Notes under the pieces: model-generated
Told to the model about the DNA's origin: nothing
Seen by the model: the letters and a program-made list of their open reading frames with translations, nothing else
Databases searched by the model: none
Shown here: positions 36,095 through 48,900 of the stretch, piece by piece
Numbering within the stretch: position 1 is the first letter of the stretch
How the letters are laid out: each line of letters opens with the position of its first letter
DNA from: Histoplasma ohiense
Taxonomy: Eukaryota > Ascomycota > Eurotiomycetes > Onygenales > Ajellomycetaceae
NCBI GenBank assembly: GCA_017607445.1
Contig: JAEVHH010000002.1
Location: 2,533,501-2,597,500, forward strand
DNA: 64,000 nucleotides
Direction: 5' to 3'
Program-made: the position numbers and the translations under genes

Positions 36095-37109
36095 ATGAAC
36101 TACAAACAATTCTATAAACACCCACCACACCCAAACACAGTGGATGACAACTTAGATCTACAAAGCATCCTCCAGCAACAGGTGCTACAGATGGCTGAAT
36201 TGCAATGATGACTTGCTGAAATAAACACTCCCACATTCACTGTTCCTCCTACACCCACACCTCACAAAAAGCCTCCAAGAGAGAAGCTTTCAATTCTCAA
36301 CAAATACAAGGGAGACCTAGCACTCTACCTTGTGTGGAAGTCAAAAGTGAATATCAAATTGAACATTGATGGATGAGCAATAGACTCACTATTCAATCAA
36401 GTGTGGTATATCCATAGCAGGTTGGATGATGATGCATTAGCAAAATTCCAACCCTGGATGAGTCATTGTCAGAATCATCAGTGTATGCCAGAGCTAGTCT
36501 TTCAACAACTCAACTTCCTCTTTCTCAATTCTACACTTCAAACCAAGATGTTAGACTGGCTTAATCAGACTTGTCAGATGAATGTCATATTGACAACTTA
36601 TCTTTCTGAATTCAATTGCAAGCTTCTAGAAGCAGATGAGCAAGACTGAGATGACACTGTCAAGATCAACATATTGTTCAAGAATTTGAACTTTCAATTG
36701 TATAACTGAAGCATAGAGCATCTGAAGCTCTCAACATACAGTGAATTCTGCACTGATCTTCATCTGTTGGACAATGATCTGTCTCAGTTTCACACACTTC
36801 AAAATTGTAGAGAATTCTGCTGAACAAATGTGTATGCTCTGAACTGCTCTGCAGCACCCCCTGCCTCTGAACCAGAATCAATGGACTGAGTTCCACATGT
36901 AAATGCAAGTTGCTTGAGGATTCTCAACATCTCAGAGAAGGATGCTGCTGATCAAATCATCAGAGAAGTCTGCATACACTGCAACAAGTCAGAGCACTTT
37001 GCAAATCAATGTCTGAATGCAATCACTCTGAGTAAATCTCTCACACACATGAATGCTGTGTCGCCCGCGGACAGGCAAGAACAGAGAAAAGATGAGCTCT
37101 CACTCTAAA
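36095..37109 (+). pseudogene. Gypsy element 1 gag
   Basis: Starts MNYKQFYKHPPHPNTVDD. A capsid-like helical region contains LYLVWKSKVNIKLN and SRLDDDALAKFQPWM. A zinc knuckle CIHCNKSEHFANQC (C-x2-C-x4-H-x4-C) lies at 36971-37012. In-frame TGA codons interrupt it (for example near 36206, 36373 and 36645). Confidence 0.8.
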
Positions 37110-40100
37110 ATGCAGACAAGAGCTCAAGGAGCAGAAAGCTAGCTGAAGATTCAAGCAGAAGATGCAAGCAGATGCAATCATGATCTCTGTCATTGTAAAT
37201 AGTCTAGTCAATATACAAGCAATGATAGACAGTGATTTTCTTCATTACACTCTTATAGACACTCAGCTGATCAAGAAGCATAAACTTCAGTGTATTCTCT
37301 TTTTCAAGCTGTGTAAGCTTAGTGGATTTGATGGCTCCAGAGGATCAGCCTCCTACAACATGGTAAGATTTAATGTCAATGTAGAAGAACACAAGAAAAA
37401 GAATGTATATGCATATAAAATACAAAGCCTTGAGTACAATCTAATGCTCAGTCTATCATGACTCACAGAATTTAGAACCTTGTTGAATGCATGCAACTGC
37501 TGCCTTATTTTCCCAGAAGATGACTGTGTTTATAAGAAGAATGTTGATAGAACCACTGATCTCACTCAGATATCAGTGAAAGTGTACAAACTACTAATCT
37601 GCCAAGCACATGAGAAGAAGAATGTCCAAGTGTTCACTGCTAGCATGGCAGATATCAAAAAAGTGTTAGAAAAGTTAGAACTCAAAGACCCCAAGAAACT
37701 GTGCAAGAAACTATCTGAATTGTACAAAGACTTCACAGATGTGTTTGATAAGAAAGAAGCTGAAAAGCTTCCCTCTCACTGAGGACCTGGCATAGATCAT
37801 ATGATTGAGCTCATCAAGAAAGATGGTAAGAACCTGCAACTGCTCTGAGGTCCTCTCTACAGCATGTCACATGACAAGCTTCTCATCCTATGAAAAATGC
37901 TCAATGAATTACTGAACAAAGACTTCATTTGTGTTAGCAACTCATCCACTGCAGCATCTGTACTGTTTGCAAAGAAATCAGAAAAAGGCTTACAATTCTG
38001 TGTTGACTACTGAGAACTCAACAAAATTACATGGAAGGATTGATACCCTCTCCCACTCATCAATGAAACACTCAAATGAGTAGGAAAAGCAAAATGATTT
38101 ACAAAGCTCAACATCTCTGCAGCCTTCTATAAGATAAGGATTAATGAAGATGATGAATGGCTAACCACTTTTCATACACATTATGAATTATATGAATGGA
38201 CAGTGACCCTCTTTGAATTAGTGAACACCTCAAGCATGTTCCAGAAATACATTAACTGGGCTCTACAAGATCTGCTTGATGAGATCACCTCAGTGTACAT
38301 AGATGATATTCTGATCTTCATTGATGAACTGCTCACTGAGCATTGCAAGCATATATGACAAGTGCTTGACTGTCTATGTAAAGCCAAACTGCAAGTGGAC
38401 ATTGACAAATGTGACTTTGAGATCAAGTCTACAACCTACCTAGAATTCATCATCAAAGCTGAAAAAGATGTATGCATGGATTCTAAGAAGGTGGAAGCAA
38501 TCCTCAACTGGAAGGCATCAGTCTCAGTAAAAGAGACTAGAAGCTTTCTAGAATTTGTCAACTTCTACTGAAGATTCATCAAAGACTTCTCCAATATTGT
38601 ATGACCACTGATGGATCTGATCTGGAAAGACACTGTATTCCAATGGACTGATGAAGTGGATGCAGCATTCAAAAAGCTGAAGTGTATGTTCACAAGCACC
38701 CCAATGCTGCAATCATTCAATTCAGATAAGCATACAATTCTCAAAACAGACACCTTGAATTATGTAGTAGATGAGGCACTAATGCAATATGATAATGAAG
38801 ATGTTCTACAACTCTGTGCCTTCATCTTGAAAAAGATGTTGCCTGCTGAATGCAACTATAAGATCTATGACAAGGAGCTTCTAGTGATTATATGATATCT
38901 TGAAGAATAAAAGTCCAAACTTATGAGTGTTGAGAAGTTTGAGATTGTTACTGATCATAAGAACTTAGAATACTTCACAATCACTTGTAAGCTCACTGAG
39001 AGACATATGCATTGATCATTATTTCTTAGCTGTTTTTTGTTCACAATTCATTATTGATCTGAAGTAGAGAACACTCTTGTGGATGCTCTGTCTCATTGAG
39101 AACAAGATATGCCATCTGATGATCTAGATAACAGATGGAAACACTGAGAGCATTGATTAATCAACTCTGCAATTATAGAAAGTTCTATGCAATCAGATGA
39201 ACTCTGTGTACATATCAATCAGTTCTGAGCTCAAGAACCCTTGCTTGAAGAACAATGAAGACTAGTGATAGAAGCAGATGAATTCTGACAGCAAGCCACT
39301 GAAGCTGTATGAAGTAAAGCATCTTGATTCCCTGCAGGCATATACTCAAGAACAGATATCTCAGCATGTTTGATTGATGATGACAACTGCTTATGCTTTT
39401 GAGATAGACAATGGATCCCCAATTCAGAACTTCTATGAACATGAATCATGCAAGAAATTCATGACTTGCCAATGATCGGGCACTCAGAATGTGAAATCAT
39501 GTACAATATCATCACTCAAGAATTCTACTGACTAGATATATTGAAAGACATATGCCAGTTCATATGCAACTGTGATTGCTGTGGCTCAGTGATGGCATGA
39601 TATGAATGCTGAAAAGGGATGCTGAAGCCTCTATCTGTCTCTGACTGAACTTGGCATGATATAGCTATCAATTTTGCAGTTTTCTTATCTGAAAGTGGAG
39701 GTTCTATGAACATTCTAGTCATTGTCAACTGACTCAGCAAGAGTGTAATACTACAGCTCTGTGACAAGATGGATGCTGAAGTAGTTGCAGATGTCTTCAT
39801 CAGAAGTCTGTTCTATTGTATGCATAGTCTGCCTTCATCCATTGTGTCAGATAGAGACAGTCAATTTGTCAGTGCACTCTGGGCCTGTGTATGCCAATTA
39901 TTAAGAATTGAATGAAAGTTATCAATGACATACCACTCAGAGACTGATGGAGCTATTGAGAGGATGATACAAATGATAAAGAACATCCTCTGTAAGTTCT
40001 GCAATTACACACAAGACAACTGAAGCAATCTGCTGTCATATGCTGAGATTGTGATTAATGATTGAGATTTCACTACAACAGGTGTAAGCCCATTCTTTCT

Positions 40101-40700
40101 TCTACATGAATACAATTTAGAGGTTCTGGACTTTCTCAAGACTCTCTGAGAAACTGTGCATGTCCGCAGCCTCATACAGATGACAGAGAACATCATGAGC
40201 AAGCTGAAGAAAGTCTGTAAATGAGCAGAAGCTTCAATGATCAGCACTCAGCAAGATTATGAGAATCAAGCAAACATCAGAAGAAGTCCTGTGACTCAAT
40301 ATCATGTAGAAGACAAAGTCTGACTGAATCTCAAGAACATAAGAACAGACCACCTCTTGCATACACTAGATTATCACCATGCCAAGTATACAGTGAAGGA
40401 AGTGCTAGGCACACACAATTATCAACTTGACATTCTGCCTGGCATTCACAACATCTTTCATACAAACCTGCTCCGACCCGCGGCTGAGAATCCATTCCCC
40501 TCACAGAGAACCTTCAATTGACAGCCACCTGCCATTGTAGAAGAAGACAATGAACTTGAGTGGGAAATTGAAGCAATTCTTGACAATAGAACCAACCACC
40601 ACTGCTGCAAATACCTTGTCAAATGGATAGAATACAATCATCTGATCTGAGAATCTGTGTCTGTCTTGAAGGACACTGCTGCCCTTGACACCTACGAGTC
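37110..40700 (+). pseudogene. Gypsy element 1 pol (PR-RT-RH-IN-chromodomain)
   Basis: In order: a protease-like segment with IQAMIDSDFLHYTLID (the usual DSG is DSD) near 37200; reverse transcriptase at about 37800-38580 with the active-site YIDDIL at 38296-38313; RNase H about 38700-39100 (ILKTDTLNYVVDEALMQY); integrase about 39400-40350 with a zinc-binding region and DDE signatures SDRDSQF and YHSETDGAIER; and a chromodomain at about 40558-40690 (EIEAILDNR ... CKYLVKWIEYNHL). Stops are nearly all TGA, at positions where relatives have Arg or Trp. Not expected to be functional. Confidence 0.9.
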
Positions 40701-40715
40701 CTCACTCACCCTGGT

Positions 40716-40727
40716 AGAGGGGGATAA
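40716..40727 (+). promoter_or_regulatory. Polypurine tract of Gypsy element 1
   Basis: AGAGGGGGATAA directly precedes the 3' LTR, the expected site for plus-strand DNA priming. Confidence 0.85.
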
Positions 40728-41198
40728 TGTGATGGGTTAGCATTCATTAGTAATTAACTTACACAATCAACTCCCCTCCTGCATCTGCTTGTTTCTGGCT
40801 GTTGTGACCTCATGTAACCCTCAATGTTCTTCTGCTCCATGCTCTGCACTTGTGTAGTTTCTAATGATTCTTCTGTGTAGCTCTTAATGTTCTTCCACTC
40901 TGTGCTCTGTGCTTGTGTAGTCTCTAACAATTCTTTCATGTAGCTCTCAATGATTCCTTCACTTCATGTTTCACACTTGTGTAACTTCTAACAATTCTTA
41001 CATGTATCTCTTAATGTTCTTCTGCTCTGTGCTCCACTGTGGAGTGGCTTCTGATATTCTTCCACTCTGAACTTTCCTCTATAAGAACCCTCTTTGTATG
41101 ACCTTTTCTTCTGATTTCTTTTCTCTTTCTTTCCTTAATCAATTCGTAATCTGTAATTAGGATAGTACCAAATCGTTAATCGAAGTACGCCCGTTACA
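40728..41198 (+). repeat. 3' LTR of Gypsy element 1
   Basis: Begins TGTGATGGGTTAG and ends CCCGTTACA, 471 bp. Its last 40 bases keep four CpGs that are CpA or TpG in the 5' LTR. Confidence 0.95.
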
Positions 41199-41203
41199 AG
41201 TCT
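41199..41203. repeat. Target-site duplication of Gypsy element 1, right copy
   Basis: AGTCT, identical to 35224-35228. Confidence 0.95.
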
Positions 41204-43995
41204 CACATGTATTGACTTTCACAGTTCATTATATCTTTCATTGCATTATGTTCTACTTTTTTCTTCTGAAGATCACAGCTGATATATTAATATGAATATA
41301 CTTGCAGATCTCTCATCTATCTGCAACAGCTCTAATAATAATATTGATGATAATGTTGTTAATGATGAAGATGAATATGACAGCTGTAGTCTGACTCTGC
41401 ATATGTGATATGTATATCATCTTTTTTAACAAGATGATGTTGATGCTTCTCTTTTTCAGATTGAATGTCTGTTTCAGCAGTATTTAGTTGATATCTATAT
41501 CAATATTGATGAACAACAGCTGAACTGAGTCTGCATTTATCAATCAGAAATTCATGCTGATCAATATGATGATCTACATAATGCTATACAGACAGATGAT
41601 ACAGACTGTGAGCAGCTTGATCACTGTGTGATATTATCTACTTCTCATACAGACAGTGAATGTTTTATGCATAAACTGTTTCAGAATTCTATAACAATTG
41701 TCTTCAACTATAAATGTTCAACTCTTTTCATTATATTTACAGCTAATTTTGAGTGAAAGAAGATTACTCATAAATTGTTCTCTGATCAGACTGCAGTGAA
41801 CTGCTCAGATTTGATTGTATATATTTTTATAATGAAGATTTTTCATTTTCTCAATGTTCTCAAATCTGAGCAGCTGTTCAGACTGATGTTGATCAGAGTA
41901 TAAATAATTGAATATCAAAAATATGAACTGTCTTATATACATCTGTTGATCTGACTAGAGAACTCTGAGCAGTTTTTGCAGCTTAAGATGATTGATGAGA
42001 TTATATCTGCAGAACTGTCAAACACTGCTGAGAACACAGACAGATTGAGTAAATTGATCTGTAAATTTATAATTTATAGTTCATATAATGCTGATGTGAT
42101 GAGCTTCTGTCATAAGAATGACAGATGTATAAAATGTTTTCTTAAAATTTTTCAGAATACTACAGCTGTTGAAGAGAATGACTATTCTCTGTACAGACAG
42201 CAGTATGATCTGTCTATTTTCTTCAAATATACTGTCAACAACAGTGAGATTGTAATTGACAACTGATGAGTTGTTTCATATAATCTCTATCTCATTTATA
42301 TATATAAAACTCATATAAACATTGAGGTCTGTGTCTCTGTTGAAGTCATTAAATATATCAACAAATATGTCTACAAGAGTCTGAATCACATCACTCTCTG
42401 TATTGTTGACTTCAATGATGAGATTGATATTCAACTGCACAAGTATTATATCAGCTCAACTGAAACTGTATGATATATATTTGTATTTTATATACATCAG
42501 AAGTTTTCATCAGTTGAGATGTTGTCTATTCATCTATCAAATCATCAGATGATTTACTTTTCTGAATTCAAACATAAAGATTATGAACATATGACTGAAT
42601 ATTTGACAAATAATATATCTAAGTTCATAGTATTCTTTGTCTACAATCATTTGCATTCAAATACTCAGTATCTCTATCAAGAATTTCCTCATCATTTGAT
42701 TTGAAACAAATATAATCAGAGATGAAAGAACTGTGTGAAGAAGAGATCAGTTGACTGTCTGTCTTATCTCAGTCTGTATAATGATGAGATATTCTTCTTA
42801 CAGCTGCTTTTTATTAACATATGTGATCTCTCAAGCTTTGAGATTCTTCAAACAGTGAATGGTGTTTGTTACTCTATATTTCATACAGTATATCAGGCAC
42901 TTGATCTTCTGTATGATGATAATGAGTGGATCATTACATTTGAATCTGCTGTTGTATTTACAACTGCTCACCACATGCAGTCAGTATTCATCACTGCATT
43001 GATTTATGAGAATGTTGTAGATTCATCTGCTTTCTGAGTATGTTTTCATCATACTTTCTATAATGATCTTTTATATCAACTGTATTAGATGAATCTGAAC
43101 TGTATGAGCAATGCTTCTGCAGAATATTTATATTATGATTATAATTTGTTTCTTATTCAGCAGCTTCTGTATAAGTTTGACAGAACACTTGAAGACTTCA
43201 ATCTGTCTATATACAGCTCTATATAAGATAATCTTATTGAAAATCAGCTACTTTTTGAAAAGCAGAACTATAATCTTATAGAGAAAATCATCACTGCAGA
43301 CACTCTGCAGATGCAGTTGAATGATGATCAATATTATATATATAATTCAATTCTGACTGCAATAGAATTATAGTCATCTCACTATTTTATACAGAGTTCA
43401 GATGACACTGACAAAACATTTCTTTACAAAACTCTCTATAGCTATCTATATACAGATGAAAAAATTATTCTTTATATAATTTCTTCTGACATTGTAGCTG
43501 TTCTTTTATTATATGATAGAACAGCTCATTTATATTTTATCATCTCAATTGAATTAGATGCAGATTCTGTGTTCAAAATTATCATTCAGAGTGAACTAGA
43601 TCATCTGCTGCAGATTGTAGATTTGATTATTTGAAATGAAATCTTCATACAGTATTACTATTGTATGAAGATTATTAACTGTCTTTTTCAAGATTTATAT
43701 TCATCAGATGAGTTTTTTGATGATGTTTCTATTATATTTGATGATGATTTTGCACAGACTCTGTCTGTTGTGCTGTATGACAGCTGTGCTGTAGTTGTTA
43801 CAGCTTGTCTGCAGCATTCATATATATGACAGCAGTTAACTGTACTGCATTTGACAAGAAATATGAGACTGACTGTTGATAATGATAACATGATATTCAT
43901 GAATTGACTTGATCAAATGTCATATAATTCAGACTGCATTGACTGTATTGATCTTTCACTTTATATTCATCAGACTGTTGATATCAGTGTATTAT
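41204..43995 (+). pseudogene. Helitron Rep/helicase, fragment B (Rep domain and helicase N-part)
   Basis: Contains LHYVLLFSSEDHS (N-terminal domain), then the Rep segment EYQKYELSYIHLLI at about 41911-41952. There the HUH motif reads YIH because the first His codon is TAT. KYINKYVYK (about 42351-42377) holds the Tyr motif. Further on, EFPHHLI and ICDLSSFEILQTVNGVCYSIF match Helitron helicase linkers. The Walker A reads SSDDTDKTFLYKTL (43394-43435) where family members have glycines. Many TGA stops. The frame ends at the target duplication ATTAT. Confidence 0.8.
43991..43995. repeat. Target-site duplication of Gypsy element 2, left copy
   Basis: ATTAT directly before the LTR at 43996; the same five bases follow the other LTR at 51058-51062. 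Confidence 0.95.
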
Positions 43996-44377
43996 TGTAA
44001 GCAGCGGTATGAGGATTAGCTGCTTATATCACAAGAAGTCCTTAAGACTCTGCAAGGATTAAGTTGTAGAAGATAATACAGTAATATATTGGAGGGGATT
44101 TGGGTTAATATTGATATCATAGAACATAGAGGTCAAATTAAAACAGAATGATCCACTGATCCCTAGAAGATTGGGCCAGCTGCTATCTATATACACAGTA
44201 TTGTAAACAGATTGAACTTGCTATGATGTAGATGGTGTAGTATGATGCAAGTGGCAAGATAATGCCTTGATTTCAAATCTGATATGACATTGGTGGTGCT
44301 ATGTTCGGCGATGTCATATCTTTAGAGCAATCATCAATTTCAGCCTAGCACTGATAACTTAGTGCAGGTTTCTTACA
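43996..44377 (-). repeat. 3' LTR of Gypsy element 2
   Basis: On plus it begins TGTAAGCAGCGG and ends GTTTCTTACA. Same length as 50676-51057, with no gaps; I count 15 differences, all transitions. Confidence 0.95.
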
Positions 44378-44396
44378 ACTGCCCCCCCTGAAAGGG
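44378..44396 (-). promoter_or_regulatory. Polypurine tract of Gypsy element 2
   Basis: The minus strand reads CCCTTTCAGGGGGGGCAGT directly before the 3' LTR, the expected plus-strand primer site. Confidence 0.75.
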
Positions 44397-44837
44397 CCGC
44401 TGTCCCAGCAGGCCAAAAAATTGTAGAGTAATTGTAGATAATTCACAGTAACAAGTGACAGTGAACCTTTGTTGTTTCACTGATAACACAAAACTCATAG
44501 AAGTAAATAGAATCATAACTGACAACACAGAAGTAAATAGAACTATAGAACACATGATTTCACAAAGAATATAGAGGACTAGAACCCCTGAGCAAATCCT
44601 GATCCTGGTAAGCTATCAAGAGATTCCTTCCCCCACCCCTGCCATCAATATTTCGAAGAAAGAATGTAAGTAATCACTAGAGGACTGATGGGTTATTGAT
44701 ATAGAAATGTTCATTAACAGTAAAAGTAGTTTTTTAATGATATTTTCCAGAGAAATCCCCAGTCAGTAAGTATTGTGTTGCTTTGTCTCTATTTCCAGTA
44801 AGGGGTTGCTAACTTGCTTCGAATAGAATCAGATATT

Positions 44838-45632
44838 ATGTCGTTTACTCCAGTCAATCAGTCAAGCCAGGGTCTTGTCACTGGGGAGAACATCACAGCA
44901 GGTTCTGCGATGGAAAAAATTCTCACAGAGGACATGATCATGAATGAAGAAATCAAAGAGCAAATGGAGAAGGAGCAGTACACTCATGGCCTGGAGCTGA
45001 GAAGCTGTGTCCACTGCCTTAAATTGATAGGAGATGTTCCTCTTTGTGTCCAGGAAGTGGCATTTAAGAACTGTAAAAGATGCCATACAAATTGATCTCA
45101 TTGTGATCCTGTAAGTTTATTGAAAGGATATTGAAGGTTTTTAACAATCAGATTAACACTGGAATAGATCCCCTCACATTTCAAAGAGCAAGCAATGGCT
45201 CTAGAGGCATTATTCCAAGAAGGTCCAGGAAAGTACACTGAATTGCTGGCTATGCAGAAGCAATTTGTAAAGAAGCTCAATGCATATTATCTGTTCAAGC
45301 AAAATAAGATTGATGGAGACATTTCTAGCACTTCACAGCACTGAAAGGCCTGTGTTGCTGCTGGCAGAACCTCTACCAAGAGGAAATCTGTTGCTGCACT
45401 GGCTCCTGCTGCCCCCTCTGCTTTCCTTGCTTCTGTGGTTGCATTGAACCCAGCCCCCTCCTCCGAAATTCTTGTGGTTCTGCAGCGTATTGAGGACGCT
45501 CAGAAGGAAATGAACAAAAAAATGGAAAAAATGGTTATGTGGATGGGGGAGATGGCCCAAAATATCAAATGCTTGAAGATGATGTTTTATACAGTATGTA
45601 TAACCAAAGGAATTTCACTAGATAATCGCTAA
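44838..45632 (+). pseudogene. Unrecognised antisense ORF inside Gypsy element 2
   Basis: On the strand opposite to gag-pol, between pol and the 3' LTR. The start MSFTPVNQSSQGLVTGENI opens an exon reaching 45110. A 57-bp candidate intron (45111-45167, donor GTAAGT, ATTAAC branch-like, acceptor AATAG) is phase 0 and joins in frame to 45168-45632. The first part has six cysteines in a Zn2Cys6-like order (CVHC, then C, then CKRC, then C; spacing 2-9-8-2-6). The second part has a basic/Ala-Pro linker and a Glu/Lys coiled coil (RIEDAQKEMNKKMEKM). Two in-frame TGA codons (near 45093 and at 45342) break it, the same kind of damage as in pol. I do not recognise the family. A nuclear DNA-binding role is conceivable but not shown. 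Confidence 0.55.
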
Positions 45633-45974
45633 CAGATCGTAGTTGGTAGGAAGGATCAGGAAAATTGAAAGAGAATTTGATATCATGGAAGAAGAATAAA
45701 TTATAGATGGTGTTCTGAAGGGTTCTTTGAGTTTTTTTTTTTTTTAAAATAGTTTTTTCACCAAGGGCATAATGCCCAGAATAATATCTTGGTTCTTTGC
45801 TTTTTCCTTCTGATCAGGGTTTGAAATTGTAATGTAGCCTCATTAAACTCCTAAAACCTTGTAGGATAAAAAGGAGAAGAGTGCCACTAAGCTTCAAGAA
45901 TCTTTCACAGTTCGAAGCAGAAGTGTAGGTAAGTAGAAATTCCAAAACCTTTATAGGAAAAAATAGAAGAACTA

Positions 45975-48900
45975 CTAATGTTGTGTTCTGGAATGCTTCT
46001 TCTTAACAAGGGGTTGATTTCGATTTACCTTCTCATATTCTTTGAGAAGGTTATGGGAATTCAAAAGGTTATTAGAGGGTTCCCAAGTGTTCTCAGTATT
46101 AGAATATCCTTTCCATTTGACAAGATATTGCTCCTTATTACAGTGCAATTGTTTATTCAAAATAGCTTCAACAAAATATTCTGTTCCATCTTCAAGTAGA
46201 ATGCCAGGAGGTTTCTTAGGTTCTTCATCTGGTCTCTGATAATAGGGTTTCAACAAGGTAACATGGAAGACAGAATGCATAGATTCAAAGGTTCTTGGAA
46301 GATCTAGTCAATATACTTGCAATTCAATGGTGTTCAGAATTGTAAACAGTCCAAACCATTTATCTTCAAGCTTGCAGCAAGGTCTAGAAGTTGTTATATT
46401 CATGGAAGATAGGAGAACTTGATCTCCAATGGCAAAGGATTTCTCTTGATGCCTTCTGTTATAGTATTCTGCTTGCTTTTTGAAGGATTTTTGAACTTTG
46501 ACTTGGAGGTTGCTTTGTATCTCTTGTAATTTCTTCACCCTTGCTGTAGCTAAGAGCTCAAGATCAATAGGGGTTACAGATTCAGATTCTTTATCAATTA
46601 TCTCTCTCAGCAGAACAGGATTGTAACCTAGTAGTGCTTGAAACAGTGGCATACCAATAGATGCTTGAGAAACAGAATTGTAGGTGAATTGTGTCTGTGG
46701 AAGTAGATCCACTCAATTATTCTGATGGTAGTTCGAGTATGCTTGTAAATAGTTCTCTAATGTTTGGTTCTGGTGTTCCATTTGCCCATCGGTTTGAGGG
46801 TGGAATGCCGTACTCAGGTTGTGCTTAACTTGTAAATAATAACAGAATGTTGACCAGTAGTGACTGGTAAACAACTTATCTCTATCAGATATGATAGATG
46901 AAGGTGAACTGTAATTGCTTAGAATAGTATCTATGAACAACTCTGCAAAATCAGGAGCAGTAATTGAAGTCATGCAAGGGAAGTACTTAGCTAGTTTAGT
47001 ATAGCAGTTCAGTATGACCAAAATACTATTATAGATGATTCCCTTTCAAATTACTGGTGGTAATCCAACAATGAAATTCATAGCAAGAGAACTGAATGGC
47101 CTAGTAGGCATGAGAATTTTAACAAGTTGTCTGTATGGTTTATGCCTTTTAGCTTTAACATGCTGGCAGATATCACACTCTCTGATGTATGTTTTGACAT
47201 CTTTTCAGAGTGTATTCCAGTAATATTTGTGATATAGAAGCTCTAAGATTCTGGCAATATCAAAGTGACCTGCTCAGAGGTCATCATGATGTATTTGTAA
47301 TAACTTCTGAGTGATTGCTTTGCTAGGGGGAATGTAGATAGCATGATTGTGATGTAGAAGTCCACAATCTTCATCTACTCACCAGATGATTGAAGGATCT
47401 TCAAAGATATCAGAGGCTTCTCTAAGAGTTTCAGGCTCCACACTATTCTCAACTTCTTGGCTTTGAGTTACAGTAAAGGCATCCCTCTTCTGTAATTCTT
47501 TAATGAAGTCTAGAAGTCAATTAGTAGGTGGTTTGTGGTCTGTTTCATTCTCAGCAGCTTTCATTACTGCTAGATGTGGCATGAGAAGTTCATGATCTTC
47601 AGTGCCAGTTCCAAAGAAACCTCAGAAACAAGAATACTCTGCAGAACAATCTGAGCTTCTCTGTATTGAAGATGATTTGATATCTACTAAGCTATTCTGA
47701 TCAGAGTCATGAAGTCTCTGATGGATTTTTTTCTGTAGAACCAGCAGCATTGACAGCTTTGGGTCTACATCCTCAGGGGAAATAATATAGTCTGAATGTC
47801 TTGAAGATGAATTGGTGGGGTTTAGCTGTCCTGGTTGATAGATCACATAGAAATCATAAGCAGATAGCTCTTCCACTTAATGTGTCTGATGGTTGTTCAA
47901 GCTTTTGATACTAAGGAAGTATTTCAGATTATCATGATTGGTTATGATCTGAATTGGGTATGGATTGCCTTGCAGATAGTGTCGTCAGTGGTGAAATGAT
48001 GCCACTATGATCAGAAGTTTCAAATCATGAGTGTCATAGTTTCTAGAAGCTCCAGAAAGCTTCTGTGAAAAGAATGCAATGAGCCTCCACTCTTTTCTTT
48101 GAGTAGGCACTGAATTATCTATGTTTTTGCTTTGTTCTGATGCTATTTTCATAGCTTCTTGATAGGTTTCTGGTACTGGTTCTAGATGTTGAGATAGAAT
48201 ACCAGCAATTCCATCCTTGCTTGCATCTGTTTCAACTTGGGTTTCCTTCCGCGGATCATAATGAATCAGTAGAATAGCTTGTGCAAATACTTCTTTCAAA
48301 TTTACAAAAGCTTTTCTTGCTGAATCACTAAGTTGGAACTTAGTTTGCTTATTCATAGCATTTTGAAGGAGATCTGTAAGAGGTGCAGCTATCTGTGAAA
48401 AAGCATATATGAATCTGCAATAGAAGTTCGCAAATCCTATGAAAACTTGAATATCACAAACACCTTTAGGTTCCGGCCAATTTAGAATAGTTTCGACTCG
48501 GTTGTGATTCATGGCTATACCAGTAGATGATACAATATAGCCAAGAAATTCAACCTCAGTAGTGAAAAAGATGCATTTGCTTTCCTTAGCATAAAGTCAA
48601 TATTTTTGTAAGCATTCGAAGATTAATTGGAGGTGTTTTGTATGGTCTTCGGTATTTTGAGAATAGATAAGAATGTCATCAAGGTAAACAATGCAACAGA
48701 TATCAACTAGGCCTTTCAGCACTTCATTGATATAAGATTGGAATGTAGCAGAAGCATTACAGAGCCCCATAGGCATAACTTGGAATTTGTAGCTGCTGTA
48801 TTGAGTTTGAAACACTGTTTTCCATTCATCTCCTTCTGCTATTCATATGCGGTAGTAGGCATCTTGGAGATCTATTTTAGAGAAGATGATAGCACTCTGT

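Larger units (their letters stand above)
35229..41198 (+). mobile_element. Gypsy element 1: Ty3/Gypsy chromovirus-type LTR retrotransposon, inactive
   Basis: 5970 bp in total, with two 471-bp LTRs, perfect 5-bp target duplication AGTCT, gag with CCHC knuckle, then protease, reverse transcriptase, RNase H, integrase and chromodomain in Gypsy order, and a purine tract (AGAGGGGGATAA) directly before the 3' LTR. The pol frame is broken by many stops, nearly all TGA, where relatives have CGA or TGG codons. A chromodomain suggests targeting to heterochromatin. No tRNA-type primer-binding site starting TGG is obvious after the 5' LTR, so self-priming is possible. Confidence 0.95.
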
